64,000 nucleotides of DNA from Halovivax asiaticus JCM 14624 (GCF_000337515.1 NZ_AOIQ01000006.1:440265-504264), one strand, 5' to 3'. Counted from the first letter of the stretch, positions 17,439 to 26,782 are shown. A program made the numbers and translations. The notes: generated from the sequence alone by a model not told the origin.

Positions 17439-18683
17439 ATGAGCCCGACCACGCCGTACGAGAACTTCCGATCCCAGCTACGGAGCGCTATGGCCCACAT
17501 CGAGATCGACGACGGGTTGTTCGATCGGCTGTCGCACCCGGAGCGCGTCCTCGAGACGAACCTGACGATCGAGCGCGACGACGGCACCCTGGACCAGTTC
17601 AAGGCCTACCGCTCGCAGTTCAACGGCGACCGCGGCCCGTACAAGGGCGGGATCAGATACCACCCGGATATCGATCGCGACGAGGTGATCGCGCTCTCGG
17701 GCTGGATGACCTACAAGTGCGCAATCGTCGACATCCCGTTCGGCGGCGGAAAAGGTGGGATCGAGCTCGACCCGGCCGACTACTCGACGGCCGAGCTCGA
17801 ACGCCTGACGCGAGCGTTCGCGACGGAACTGCGCCCGCTCGTCGGTGAAGATCGAGACGTCCCGGCACCGGACGTCAACACCGGCCCGCGCGAGATGAAC
17901 TGGTTCAAAGACACCTACGAGACGCTCGAAAACACGACCGCACCCGGCGTCGTCACCGGCAAAGCGATCGAGAGCGGCGGCAGCGCCGGCCGGGTTGCGG
18001 CGACCGGGCGCTCGACGGTGCTGGCCGCGCGCGAGGCATTTTCCCACCTCGGTCGATCGCTCGCCGACGCGACCGTCGCAGTGCAGGGCTACGGTAACGC
18101 TGGCTGGATTGCGGCCCGGCTACTCGACGAACGCGGCGCGACCGTCGTGGCCGTGAGCGACTCCGACGGGGCGGTCGTCGACCGCGACGGTCTCGATCCG
18201 GTCGACGTAAAACGGCACAAAGACGAGACTGGAAGCGTCGTCAATTACCCTGGTGCAGACACGCGAACGAACGAGGACCTGCTCACTCTCGACGTCGATC
18301 TCCTGATCCCCGCCGGGCTCGAAAACGCCATCGACGCGGACCTGGCCGGCGACGTCGCGGCCGACGTGGTTTCCGAGGCGGCGAACGGACCGACCACGCC
18401 GGCGGCCGACGACGTGCTGATCGAAAACGACGTCTTCGTCGTCCCGGACATTCTCGCCAACGCGGGCGGCGTCGTCGTTTCGTACTACGAGTGGGTCCAG
18501 AACCGACAGCGCGTCTCCTGGAGCGAATCGCGCGTGAACGAAGCCCTCGAAACGCACGTTGTCGACGCCTTCGACGAGCTCACCGCGACGATGGCGGAGT
18601 ACGATCTCGACGATCCGCGGACGGCCGCGTACATCGTCGCGCTCGAACGCGTCGCCACCGCGGCCGAACAACGCGGGTGGTGA
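17439..18683 (+). CDS. gdhA: Glutamate dehydrogenase (Glu/Leu/Phe/Val family)
   Basis: 414 aa, normal length. It interconverts glutamate and 2-oxoglutarate plus ammonia. The substrate domain has KGGIRYHPD and the catalytic Lys105 in PFGGGKGGI. The Rossmann domain has GYGNAG (217-222) followed by VSDSDG. The C-terminus holds [18 protein letters not shown]. The Asp after the beta-2 strand (AVSDSDG) suggests NAD rather than NADP, but this is weak. The gene stands alone after the CitE-like gene, 139 bases downstream. Confidence 0.95.
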   Translation: MSPTTPYENFRSQLRSAMAHIEIDDGLFDRLSHPERVLETNLTIERDDGTLDQFKAYRSQFNGDRGPYKGGIRYHPDIDRDEVIALSGWMTYKCAIVDIPFGGGKGGIELDPADYSTAELERLTRAFATELRPLVGEDRDVPAPDVNTGPREMNWFKDTYETLENTTAPGVVTGKAIESGGSAGRVAATGRSTVLAAREAFSHLGRSLADATVAVQGYGNAGWIAARLLDERGATVVAVSDSDGAVVDRDGLDPVDVKRHKDETGSVVNYPGADTRTNEDLLTLDVDLLIPAGLENAIDADLAGDVAADVVSEAANGPTTPAADDVLIENDVFVVPDILANAGGVVVSYYEWVQNRQRVSWSESRVNEALETHVVDAFDELTATMAEYDLDDPRTAAYIVALERVATAAEQRGW

Positions 18684-18698
18684 TGCTACGACGACGGG

Positions 18699-18920
18699 CT
18701 AGCCGACAGAAAATACGAGGATCGCCACACCGATCACGACGAGTGTCGCACCGGCCCAGGGCGTCGTCCGAACCATATCGTCGACGAAGTCGTCGTCACG
18801 ATTGGCAGCGATGTCGGGCCCGTGCGTGCGCTGGAGGTCGATAGCCGTCTCGGGCCGAACGATGGCAAATGCCCCCACGAGCACACTGAAGACGCCGAGC
18901 ATCGTCAGCAGCCAGTTCAT
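18699..18920 (-). CDS. Small two-TM membrane protein
   Basis: 73 aa from the ATG at 18920 (MNWLLTMLGVFSVLVGAF). Two hydrophobic segments, about 3-20 and 55-72, are separated by a charged loop (DIAANRDDDFVDDMV). No function recognised. Its end is 15 bases from the end of gdhA on the opposite strand. Confidence 0.7.
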   Translation of the reverse strand: MNWLLTMLGVFSVLVGAFAIVRPETAIDLQRTHGPDIAANRDDDFVDDMVRTTPWAGATLVVIGVAILVFSVG

Positions 18921-19029
18921 ATAGCAGGTGTCCGTGCGTCGGTGAAAAAGGCCATCGATCACCACCGAACGACCGATAATCAGCACCCAGTCCCGTTTCT
19001 CACACGGGCCGCGAGCGTCAATCGGGTTC

Positions 19030-20172
19030 CTACAGGCCGAGTTCCCGGCCGATGACGAGGTGCTGGATCTCGCTCGTCCCCTCGCCGATCTCCATGAGCT
19101 TGGCGTCGCGGTAGAACCGTTGTGGGGCGAAGTCGGTGGTGTAGCCGTAGCCGCCGAGTACCTGCACGGCTTGCTCTGCGACCTCGCGGGCGGCTTCGGA
19201 CGCGTCGAGTTTCGCCAGCGCGGACGCCTTGGTGACCGGCTGGCCCTCATCGTAGCGGCGCGCAGCCTTGTGAGTCAGCAAACGGGCACGCTCGGTCTTT
19301 CGGTACATGTCGACTAACTTGTCGCGAATCGCGTCGAAGTCGCTGATCGGCTGGCCGAACTGTTCGCGCTGGCCGGCGTACTCCGTCGCATGTTCGTACG
19401 CGCCCTGCGCGAGACCGGTCGAGAGGGCGGCGATGGAGATCCGGCCGCCGTCTAACGTCTTCTTCGTCTGGTCCCAGCCGGCGCCCTCCTCTCCGAGCAA
19501 ACGGTTCTCCGGGACGCGAACGGAGTCGAGTGAGAGCTCGCAGGTCGGCGAGGCGTTCAGCCCCATCTTGTCCCAGACGGTGGTCACCTCGAATCCATCG
19601 TCCGCCTCGGGGTCGACGATAAACGTCGAGATTCCGTCGTAGCCGGCGCCGGGGTCGGTGACCGCCTTGACGAGGACGGAGCCGGCCTCGGAGGCGTTCG
19701 TGATGAACTGCTTCGTGCCGTCGATAACCCACTCGTCGCCGTCCTTCTCGGCGGTGGTGTTCATGTCGGAGGCGTCGGAGCCACTTCCCGGCTCGGTCAG
19801 CGCCCAGCCGCCGAGGTACTCGCCCTCCGCGAGCGGACGGAGCCAGCGTTCTTTCTGTTCGGCGGTACCGAAGAGTTCGAGCGGCTTGGAGGCCAGCGAG
19901 GTGTGTGCGACGTAGGAGAGTCCCACCGAGCCCGAGACGCGGCCGAGTTCCTCCGCGACGACGGCGTACATGAGCGTGTCGCCGCCGAGCCCGCCGTACT
20001 CGTCGGTGATCGGCACGCCCATCACGTCCAGATCCGCCAGCTGGTCGAAGATTTCGGCGGGGAAGCGGTGTTCGTCCTCGATCTCCTGGGCGATCGGTTC
20101 GAGTTCGTCAGCACAGAAGTCCCGCACCGTCTTGCGGATCATCCGGTGCTCCTCGGGGAGCTCGAAGTTCAT
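19030..20172 (-). CDS. Acyl-CoA dehydrogenase
   Basis: 380 aa from the ATG at 20172 (MNFELPEEHRMIRKTVRDFC). An FAD enzyme that introduces the 2,3-double bond into an acyl-CoA. N-terminal helical domain; the middle beta domain carries GGWALTEPGSGSDASDM and WVIDGTKQFITNA. The C-terminal helical domain ends QVLGGYGYTTDFAPQRFYRDAK, then IGEGTSEIQ with the likely catalytic Glu. The chain-length preference cannot be read; short- or branched-chain is the closest resemblance. The electron acceptor would be ETF; no ETF gene is in the window. Confidence 0.93.
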   Translation of the reverse strand: MNFELPEEHRMIRKTVRDFCADELEPIAQEIEDEHRFPAEIFDQLADLDVMGVPITDEYGGLGGDTLMYAVVAEELGRVSGSVGLSYVAHTSLASKPLELFGTAEQKERWLRPLAEGEYLGGWALTEPGSGSDASDMNTTAEKDGDEWVIDGTKQFITNASEAGSVLVKAVTDPGAGYDGISTFIVDPEADDGFEVTTVWDKMGLNASPTCELSLDSVRVPENRLLGEEGAGWDQTKKTLDGGRISIAALSTGLAQGAYEHATEYAGQREQFGQPISDFDAIRDKLVDMYRKTERARLLTHKAARRYDEGQPVTKASALAKLDASEAAREVAEQAVQVLGGYGYTTDFAPQRFYRDAKLMEIGEGTSEIQHLVIGRELGL

Positions 20173-20275
20173 ATTGCAACAATTGCCGACCCCTGAGATA
20201 AACGCTCCGAACGCGGCTGGTCGTTGTATCGAAGACGAGTCAGGTTCAACACGTACCGACCGCGACCGAGGTGAC

Positions 20276-20310
20276 ATCCTCGCCCGCCCCCAGGGGGCGG
20301 GTATCCTCGC
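20276..20310. repeat. Solitary GC hairpin flanked by ATCCTCGC repeats (IS200/IS605-end-like)
   Basis: A perfect 9-bp stem with a one-base loop (cccgccccc-a-gggggcggg, 20283-20301) is flanked by direct copies of atcctcgc at 20276-20283 and 20303-20310. Haloarchaeal IS200/IS605 (TnpB) elements end in a similar 'TCCTCGCCC hairpin TCCTC' structure. No tnpA or tnpB remnant is seen. It could equally act as a terminator for the gene ending at 20386. Confidence 0.55.
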
Positions 20311-20385
20311 TAGCGCAAGATGAACCGGGGGAACGGGTCAGCTGGAGGGCTCCACACGCCCTCACGATTCGATTCGGCGCTCATA

Positions 20386-21615
20386 TCACCATCCATCGTC
20401 CCGATCTCGGTCGTCGTTGCGATAGCCCCACCCGTCGTCGTGATTATCTTCGTCGGTTCGATCCGGTTCGTCGCCGCGATACCCCCAGTCGTCGGACGTG
20501 TCCCGGCCCTCGTCAGGTCGATCCGACTCGGTTTCGTCCCTCGGAGACGACCACGAGTCCGACGAGTCACGGGACGACGGCCCGGCCCAGTTGTCGCCCT
20601 GGTCCCACTCCTCCCATCCGGAGTCTGATCGGGTGGTGTCGCGCCGATCCGGGATTAGATCCAGCGTCGAATCCGTCGCCCCCAGGACGAGGAGGGCGTA
20701 GTAGCGGACGTAGACGACGAGCGGCATCCGAATCGCCGCAGTGAGGAGCAAGAACGTGACGGCGCCCGCGACGACGAGAACGATCAGTAATGGGATCGCG
20801 AGCGGGCCGAGAAAGAGCGCGACGATCGCGAGCGCCACGAACGGAATCGCGACGACGATCCCCACGGCGGCGGTGACGATCCCCACGGCGATCGCGCCGA
20901 CGAAATCCACCACCGTCACCAGGACGAGGTAGACGACGTACTCGCCAACGTTCGATCGAAACGTCTGCCCAAATCGACCCCACCCGGCGCGAACGCCGCT
21001 ATCCGTTCCCAGCATAACCGGGACGACGAACTCCGTCGTCAGCCGCATCACGATCCAGTAGACGAGACCGACGACGAGCGCCAGCAGGATCAGGCCACCG
21101 AGGGTCGAAAGCGACGCCTGCTGGATCGGTTCGATCGGCTGGCTCGGGTCGATCGGACGCAACTGGAGGAAGGCGGGGAGTGTAATCAGCGTGAGCGCGA
21201 GCACAGCCAGCACTAGCCTGAACGCGAACAGAGACAGCCCCTTCCACGCGTGTGCCCGAACGCCGGCCCGAATCTCGACGGGTCCCGAGCGGAGTGCCTC
21301 GATCAACACGAATTCGAGGAGCGACCCGACCAACGTGAAGACCAGCCACACGCCGAAAAGTAGTGCCGCCACGGCGATGGCCAGCGCAATCAGATCGGCG
21401 TCAGAAATCGGCTGATCGAACGGCATCGGCTCGGTCGTCCCGTCCACGACCGGCGTCGGGGACGGCTCACCCGCCGGCATCGACGGTGGCGTCACCGCCA
21501 GCCCCGAGACGAACACGACCACGACAGCGAGTTTGAACCACTGTCTGGCGTCGACGGGTGTCAGATAGTCTCGCGTCACGGCGATCGCATCGCCGAAAGC
21601 CGATACGGCGTGCAT
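20386..21615 (-). CDS. Polytopic membrane protein (DUF7544-like) with an acidic Trp-rich tail
   Basis: 409 aa from the ATG at 21615 (MHAVSAFGDAIAVTRDYL). Six or more TM segments lie between residues about 25 and 310, including a Val/Ala-rich run around 255-300. It looks like the large haloarchaeal family of multi-pass proteins related to glycerophosphodiesterase-type membrane domains. The last ~80 residues are hydrophilic, with repeated DDWGYRGDEPDRTDED-type blocks ending DDGW; such a tail would be cytoplasmic or exposed and is low-complexity. Function unknown. Its stop is 76 bases from the hairpin at 20276-20310. Confidence 0.75.
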   Translation of the reverse strand: MHAVSAFGDAIAVTRDYLTPVDARQWFKLAVVVVFVSGLAVTPPSMPAGEPSPTPVVDGTTEPMPFDQPISDADLIALAIAVAALLFGVWLVFTLVGSLLEFVLIEALRSGPVEIRAGVRAHAWKGLSLFAFRLVLAVLALTLITLPAFLQLRPIDPSQPIEPIQQASLSTLGGLILLALVVGLVYWIVMRLTTEFVVPVMLGTDSGVRAGWGRFGQTFRSNVGEYVVYLVLVTVVDFVGAIAVGIVTAAVGIVVAIPFVALAIVALFLGPLAIPLLIVLVVAGAVTFLLLTAAIRMPLVVYVRYYALLVLGATDSTLDLIPDRRDTTRSDSGWEEWDQGDNWAGPSSRDSSDSWSSPRDETESDRPDEGRDTSDDWGYRGDEPDRTDEDNHDDGWGYRNDDRDRDDGW

Positions 21616-21922
21616 GTACCCGACGTTTCGCCTCGATGACTGTAAAAGACTAGCGACGGGTAGCTGTGCCAGTGGATGTCTATACTCGGGCTTCGACCCA
21701 CAAAACCGAGCCTGAACACGAGGACGGCAGTCACCGTCCACCCTACAAACGAGACACCTGCTGGCGCTACATCAGTTCCATCATCGAGTCGAGCCCACGC
21801 CGCGCTACGGCCACCGTCGAACCAACGGTTGGAGCGAACGGCTCGCCCAACACGCCACTACTCGCTGAAATCCGGTGTAACGGTTGTCCCGTTTTAGCCG
21901 TGTGGGTGCAGAGCGCGAGCAC

Positions 21923-22963
21923 ATGGTATCCGGAGTCAAGGCGATTGGAATCGGCATCGTCGTACTCGGAGTCGTCCTCGCGGGGAGCATCGTCCTCGCC
22001 GGGACACCCGGTGGCGCGAGTGGGGACGGACCGAACGAAACGAACCGGAGTGACGCGGTCACCGAACACGACGGCGGCACATCGAACGCGAGCGAGAACC
22101 GAAGCGCTGCGGAGGGAGCGCCTGAAACCGATCCAACGAACGAGAGCGAGGCAAAACCCCCCGTCGTGGACAACGAGACGACGAACGAACGTGAAGTAAA
22201 TACCCCGGCAGTTGACAACAAGACGACTGACCGTGACGAACATCCCGACACGGCAGCACCCGAGTCGGACGATAGCACGTCCGTGGAAGACGAGGGCCAC
22301 CCGTTCGAGTACGAGACCGTCACCGTCGAGAACGTGACTGTCGAACAACTGCACGTTGCTCGCGTCGACATCGAGGAAGATGCCGAGATCGCGGCCGAAC
22401 TTGGCGTAGACGAGGACTCGATGTCCCTCTCGGACGTTCACATCGCGTTCCTCGAACTGGAGAACGTCTCGGCGACGGATCTTGGGATCACTGACGAGTC
22501 AGGTGCCACGGTGAATATGATCGACGAGGATGCGGACGAACTGGTGTTTCGGAACGGGACGGTCGAGTCGATGAACGTCTCGCAGGTCACCGTCGAGACC
22601 TTGTCCGTCGCCGAGCCTGCCGGTGACGGGGCCGTACCGATGCCCGTGGCCGCGGATGGCGGGTCGAGCGCCGCTCACACGCAAGCGAACAACACCGACA
22701 AAGATTGCAAATCAAACTCGGAGAACACGACTGACGCGACGGACGAGAGGGCGACCGAGCACGAAACCGGCGGTACGGACGAAACGTCTGGTGCGTCCGA
22801 CACGGGCACCGTGACAGCCGACGCAGCGTCGACGCAAGAGATCACGGCGTTCACGATCGAACGAATCGAAGTCGACGAGATTTCGGTCGACGCGCTGGCT
22901 GTCGGCGTCGTGCAGGATCCGTCCGACGTGCCGGGAACCGACCCGGCGTCGAACGGAAATTGA
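21923..22963 (+). CDS. Secreted acidic repeat protein, function unknown
   Basis: 346 aa from the ATG at 21923 (MVSGVKAIGIGIVVLG). A single N-terminal hydrophobic segment (about 4-27) is a signal anchor or Sec signal. It is followed by a disordered Asn/Glu/Thr/Asp-rich stretch. Then come short hydrophobic-alternating repeats such as VTVENVTVEQLHVARVD, SMNVSQVTVETLSV and FTIERIEVDEISVDALAV, which look like beta-solenoid turns. A second disordered linker lies near 255-310. Several NxS/T sequons could be N-glycosylated. I do not recognise a family. Confidence 0.7.
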   Translation: MVSGVKAIGIGIVVLGVVLAGSIVLAGTPGGASGDGPNETNRSDAVTEHDGGTSNASENRSAAEGAPETDPTNESEAKPPVVDNETTNEREVNTPAVDNKTTDRDEHPDTAAPESDDSTSVEDEGHPFEYETVTVENVTVEQLHVARVDIEEDAEIAAELGVDEDSMSLSDVHIAFLELENVSATDLGITDESGATVNMIDEDADELVFRNGTVESMNVSQVTVETLSVAEPAGDGAVPMPVAADGGSSAAHTQANNTDKDCKSNSENTTDATDERATEHETGGTDETSGASDTGTVTADAASTQEITAFTIERIEVDEISVDALAVGVVQDPSDVPGTDPASNGN

Positions 22964-23052
22964 CACCGCCCTCCGCCTTCGAGCGAGCACCCATCTGCGT
23001 GGGAGCGTCGCGCCGAGACGATTATACCATCGGGGGGCAAATGTGCCAACGG

Positions 23053-23862
23053 ATGGACATCCGCCAGCTGGCTCGTGGCACGATCGCCTGGGATCGACTG
23101 GAGCGCGTCGCCAGTTCCCTCGCCGAGCGATACGGCCGCGACGAGGTTCGCGTCGAGTTTCTGGCGGCCGATAACTGGCTCTCGACCCCCTGTGTGATCG
23201 ACGACGAGTGGTTCGTCAAGATCGTCTCCACCCAGAACACGCGCGTCCACTCGCTGCTGACGGCCGGTCGAAACGCCGGGGCGATCACCACCGGAACCAG
23301 CGGCTTCTTCGACCGGTTCGACTCGCCGCTCGAGATGGTCGAACACGAGTACGAGGCGACCAATCGTATCAGAGAGATCGGCTGCCACGCGCCGGAACCG
23401 ATGGACGCGTTCGAGGTGAACGGGCTCGGCGTGCTCGTCCTCGAGTACCTCCCGTCGTTCGAATCACTCGACGAACTTACGGACGAGTCCGTTCGGGCCA
23501 TCGCTCCCGACCTGTTCGAGACGCTCGCGACGATGCACCGGCACGGACTCGCCCACGGCGACCTCCGCGCCGAGAATCTCCTCGTGACCGACGGCGACCT
23601 CTACGTCATCGATGCGACGCGCGTGAGGGAGGGACGCGAGCGGGTGACCCGCGGCTACGACCTCGCCTGTGCACTCGCCGTCCTCGAACCCCGGCTCGGG
23701 GCCCGGGACGCCGTGGCAATCGCGGCCAGCCACTACGGTGGCGAAGACCTGCTCGCCGCACGTGAGTTTCTCGATTTCGTCCGGCTGCGTCCCGACCACG
23801 AGTTCGACAGCACGGTCCTCCGCGGCGAACTCGAGAAAGTTGCCGATCTTGACGGGACGTGA
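23053..23862 (+). CDS. RIO/Kdo-kinase-like protein kinase
   Basis: 269 aa from the ATG at 23053 (MDIRQLARGTIAWDRL); an ATG at 23041 is also possible. Protein-kinase-like fold: Lys56 in EWFVKIVST is the likely ATP lysine. EYEATNRIREIG corresponds to the C-helix. The catalytic loop is HGDLRAEN (168-175), and the metal-binding segment is VIDATRV with Asp187. The short catalytic loop resembles RIO kinases and WaaP-type kinases. The N-terminal wHTH of Rio2 is not evident. The substrate is unknown; roles in ribosome maturation or sugar-phosphate transfer are guesses. Confidence 0.82.
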   Translation: MDIRQLARGTIAWDRLERVASSLAERYGRDEVRVEFLAADNWLSTPCVIDDEWFVKIVSTQNTRVHSLLTAGRNAGAITTGTSGFFDRFDSPLEMVEHEYEATNRIREIGCHAPEPMDAFEVNGLGVLVLEYLPSFESLDELTDESVRAIAPDLFETLATMHRHGLAHGDLRAENLLVTDGDLYVIDATRVREGRERVTRGYDLACALAVLEPRLGARDAVAIAASHYGGEDLLAAREFLDFVRLRPDHEFDSTVLRGELEKVADLDGT

Positions 23863-23960
23863 CAGCACGTTTCGACGGGCGAATCGACTTCGACCTCGGC
23901 CTCGGTCCGCCGGCCGGATAGCAGGGTTTTTCATGCCGGTTGGCGAAATTTTGCCTGAAC

Positions 23961-25496
23961 ATGAGTCAACAGGCCGATACAGACGCCTACGGCCACTACA
24001 TCGGTGGCGAGTGGACCGAAGGCACAGGCAGTGAAACGTTCGACAGTCAGAATCCGGCGACGGGCGAATCGATCGCCACGTTCCACCGCGGGACCGAGGA
24101 CGACGTCGACGCCGCGCTCGCCGCGGCCGACGACGCGTTCGACGAGTGGCGCGAACTCTCCTACATCGACCGCGCCGAGTACCTCTGGGACATCTACCAC
24201 GAGATGCGCGATCGAACCGACGAACTCGGGGAGATCGTCACCAAAGAGTGTGGCAAGGAGATCAGCGAAGGCAAAGCCGACGTTGTCGAGGCCTACCACA
24301 TGGTCGAGTGGGCCGCCGCGAACGCCCGCCACCCACACGGCGACGTCGTCCCCTCGGAGGTCGGCGCGAAGGACGCCTACATGCGCCGCAAGCCCCGCGG
24401 CGTGATCGGCTGCATCACCCCGTGGAACTTCCCGGTCGCCATCCCGTTCTGGCACATGGCGCTCGCGCTGGTCGAGGGTAACACCGTCGTCTGGAAGCCC
24501 GCCGAGCAGACCCCGTGGTGCGGCCAGGTCATCGCCGAGATGATGGAAGACGCGGGTCTCCCCGAGGGCGTCTTCAACATGGTCCAGGGCTACGGCGACG
24601 CCGGCGCGGCGATCACCGACGACGAGCGCGTCGATACCGTCCTCTTCACCGGCTCCGCCGAGGTCGGCCACGAGATCGCCGGCAAGGTCGGCGGCGAACC
24701 CGGCAAGCTCGCTGCCTGTGAGATGGGCGGCAAGAACGGCATCGTGATCACCGAAGAGGCCGATCTCGACATCGCCGTCCACGCCGCGATCATGTCCTCG
24801 TTCAAGACGACCGGCCAACGCTGTGTCTCGTCCGAGCGCCTCATCGTCCACGAGGACGTCTACGACGAGTTCAAGGAACGCTACGTCGAGACGGCGAAGC
24901 AGGTCTCCGTCGACGACCCGCTCGACGAGAACACCTTCATGGGCCCGGCGATCGAGCCCGGCCACGTCGAGAAGATCCGGAAGCACAACGAACTCGCCGA
25001 GCAGGAGGGCGCCGACGTGCTCGTCGACCGGTTTGAACTCGACGACGACGAGATTCCCGAGGGTCACGAGGACGGCAACTGGGTCGGCCCGTTCGTCTAC
25101 GAGATCGACTACGATCCCGACCTTCGCTGCATCAAAGAGGAGTGTTTCGGCCCGCACGTCGCCCTGATGAAGTACTCGGGTGACATCGAGCGTGCCCTCG
25201 AGATCCACAACGACACGCCATACGGCCTGGCCGGCGCCATCATCTCCGAGGACTACCGCCAGATCAACTACTTCCGCGACCACGCCGACCTCGGCCTCGC
25301 CTACGCCAACCTGCCGTGTATCGGTGCCGAGATCCAGCTGCCCTTCGGCGGCGTCAAGAAGTCCGGCAACGGCTACCCGAGCGCCCGCGAGGCCATCGAG
25401 GCCGTCACGGAGCGCACCGCCTGGACGCTGAACAACTCGAAGGAGATCGAGATGGCCCAGGGTCTCTCCGCGGACATCAAGACCGAAGACGACTAA
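23961..25496 (+). CDS. Aldehyde dehydrogenase (ALDH superfamily)
   Basis: 511 aa from the ATG at 23961 (MSQQADTDAYGHYIGGEW). An NAD(P)-dependent enzyme oxidising an aldehyde to an acid. ITPWNFPVAIPFW, then the cofactor motif FTGSAEVGHEIAGK. The catalytic Glu is in ACEMGGKN and the nucleophile Cys in GQRCVSSER. IKEECFGPHVALMKY follows, and LPFGGVKKSGNGYPS lies near the end. Substrate not determinable; it is of the semialdehyde-dehydrogenase-like group. Monocistronic, closed by a T-run terminator. Confidence 0.92.
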   Translation: MSQQADTDAYGHYIGGEWTEGTGSETFDSQNPATGESIATFHRGTEDDVDAALAAADDAFDEWRELSYIDRAEYLWDIYHEMRDRTDELGEIVTKECGKEISEGKADVVEAYHMVEWAAANARHPHGDVVPSEVGAKDAYMRRKPRGVIGCITPWNFPVAIPFWHMALALVEGNTVVWKPAEQTPWCGQVIAEMMEDAGLPEGVFNMVQGYGDAGAAITDDERVDTVLFTGSAEVGHEIAGKVGGEPGKLAACEMGGKNGIVITEEADLDIAVHAAIMSSFKTTGQRCVSSERLIVHEDVYDEFKERYVETAKQVSVDDPLDENTFMGPAIEPGHVEKIRKHNELAEQEGADVLVDRFELDDDEIPEGHEDGNWVGPFVYEIDYDPDLRCIKEECFGPHVALMKYSGDIERALEIHNDTPYGLAGAIISEDYRQINYFRDHADLGLAYANLPCIGAEIQLPFGGVKKSGNGYPSAREAIEAVTERTAWTLNNSKEIEMAQGLSADIKTEDD

Positions 25497-25957
25497 CTCG
25501 CGAACACACCGTTTTCACGCGTTTTTTTTTTTTCGGCTCGTCGTGCGTTTTCTCGCCTCGGTGAGCGCCGGTGTCCCAGAAGAGTGGGGACAAGCAACCC
25601 TGGATGTCACCAGATAGTCGAGAATTACGTCGATGAACGAGCGGTTGTACCCGACCTCACGAACCACGCCACGCCGGAGAGACGACCCGGCTGCCGGCGT
25701 GGCCGGGTCGTGGGGCAGGCGTGGGTCCTGGCGGTGGCGACCGAGCGGATGTACCGATATCGACGTGAAAAGCGCCGGATACCGGCAGGTAATCCAATGT
25801 TAGCTATCACCAAAAGTGTCCCGGTCGGTACCCGTTCGGCGATATCACCGCCTGTGTCGCTCGATGACGGTACACAGGGAATCTGACAAACGACCAGAGA
25901 AGAGATTTCGCCTGGGGCGCGGACCACTACGCGCCTCACCGGTTCGTAATCATCGAT
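25497..25957. other. Gene-free spacer between aldehyde dehydrogenase and nitrilase-family genes
   Basis: About 460 bases hold the T-run at 25522-25533, then moderately GC-rich sequence. Two overlapping open frames here (a + frame at about 25584-25886 and a - frame at about 25625-25939) have Arg/Pro-rich, non-haloarchaeal composition. I do not call them. An imperfect inverted repeat sits near 25675-25710 (gagacgacccggctgccgg / ccgggtcgt). Confidence 0.5.
25522..25533 (+). terminator. Oligo-T terminator after the aldehyde dehydrogenase
   Basis: A run of 12 T on the coding strand starts 26 bases after the stop codon. Archaeal RNA polymerase stops at such U-tracts without a hairpin. Confidence 0.75.
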
Positions 25958-26782
25958 TCACACTGTGTCCCGTCGATCAGCGAGCGCCGGGAAGTCCGCA
26001 CGAACGTCGCTAACCGTGGCCGGATCGAGATCCGCGACGACGAGTCCGGAATCGTCCCCGGTCGACGCGATCGGTGTCCCCCAGGGATCGTAGACCGTCG
26101 ACCGGCCGAGTAACGTCGATTCCTCGATCGACCCGGCGCCGTTGACCGCACCGAGGTACAGCTGGTTCTCGATGGCACGTGATCGAGTGAGTGTCTGCCA
26201 GTGTTCGACGCGGGGATACGGCCAGGCACTGGGAACGAGGACGAGCGTCGCCCCCTGCTCGACCAGTTGGCGGTAGAGTTCGGGAAATCTGAGGTCGTAG
26301 CACGTGGTCACGCCGATGGTAAACGGGCCGATTTCGGCGACATCGACGGCGTCGCCGGGAACGAGCAGGTCGCTCTCCGCCGACTCGTACCCGAAGAGGT
26401 GGTGCTTTCGGTAGACGAGACGACGCTCACCGTCGGCATCGAAGAGCATCGCCGTGTTGGCCAGACCCGACGGTGCAGGCGTCTGCACGCTCTCTGTCGC
26501 CGCGAGATCCTCGACGATCGTCCCCGCGAGGACGGCGACGTCGTTGGTGGCCGCAGCGTCGGCGACGAGTCGGGCCGTCTCACCCTCGATCGGTTCGCTC
26601 GCCCGTTCGTAGGCGTCGAACGCGAAGTAGCCGACCGAGAACAGCTCGGGGAGTGCGACGAGATCGGCACCGCGAGCCGCTGCCCGTTCGATCAGTTCGA
26701 TCGCTCGCGCTCGATTGTCGGCGACCGCGCCTGCGTCGGGCCCGAACTGGGCGAGCGCGAGCCGGAACGACCCGTCGGTCAC
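25958..26782 (-). CDS. Carbon-nitrogen hydrolase (nitrilase superfamily)
   Basis: 274 aa. The Glu-Lys-Cys triad is visible: Glu46 (ALPELFSVGYF), Lys126 (YRKHHLFG) and Cys161 (GVTTCYDLRFPELYRQL). It hydrolyses a C-N bond in an amide, most like omega-amidase/Nit-type members. The remaining landmark is AIENQLYLGAVNGAG. The start overlaps the stop of the upstream SRPBCC gene by 4 bases, so the two are co-translated. Metabolic role unknown. Confidence 0.92.
   Translation of the reverse strand: MTDGSFRLALAQFGPDAGAVADNRARAIELIERAAARGADLVALPELFSVGYFAFDAYERASEPIEGETARLVADAAATNDVAVLAGTIVEDLAATESVQTPAPSGLANTAMLFDADGERRLVYRKHHLFGYESAESDLLVPGDAVDVAEIGPFTIGVTTCYDLRFPELYRQLVEQGATLVLVPSAWPYPRVEHWQTLTRSRAIENQLYLGAVNGAGSIEESTLLGRSTVYDPWGTPIASTGDDSGLVVADLDPATVSDVRADFPALADRRDTV

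Noticed and set aside
23931-25283. 450-codon minus-strand frame opposite the aldehyde dehydrogenase
   Set aside because: Antisense shadow: GC-rich third positions keep the reverse frame open. The plus strand encodes an unmistakable ALDH.
25584-25886. 100-codon plus-strand frame after the aldehyde dehydrogenase
   Set aside because: Composition unlike haloarchaeal proteins (few acidic residues, many Arg/Pro), no start context, and an equally long opposing frame.
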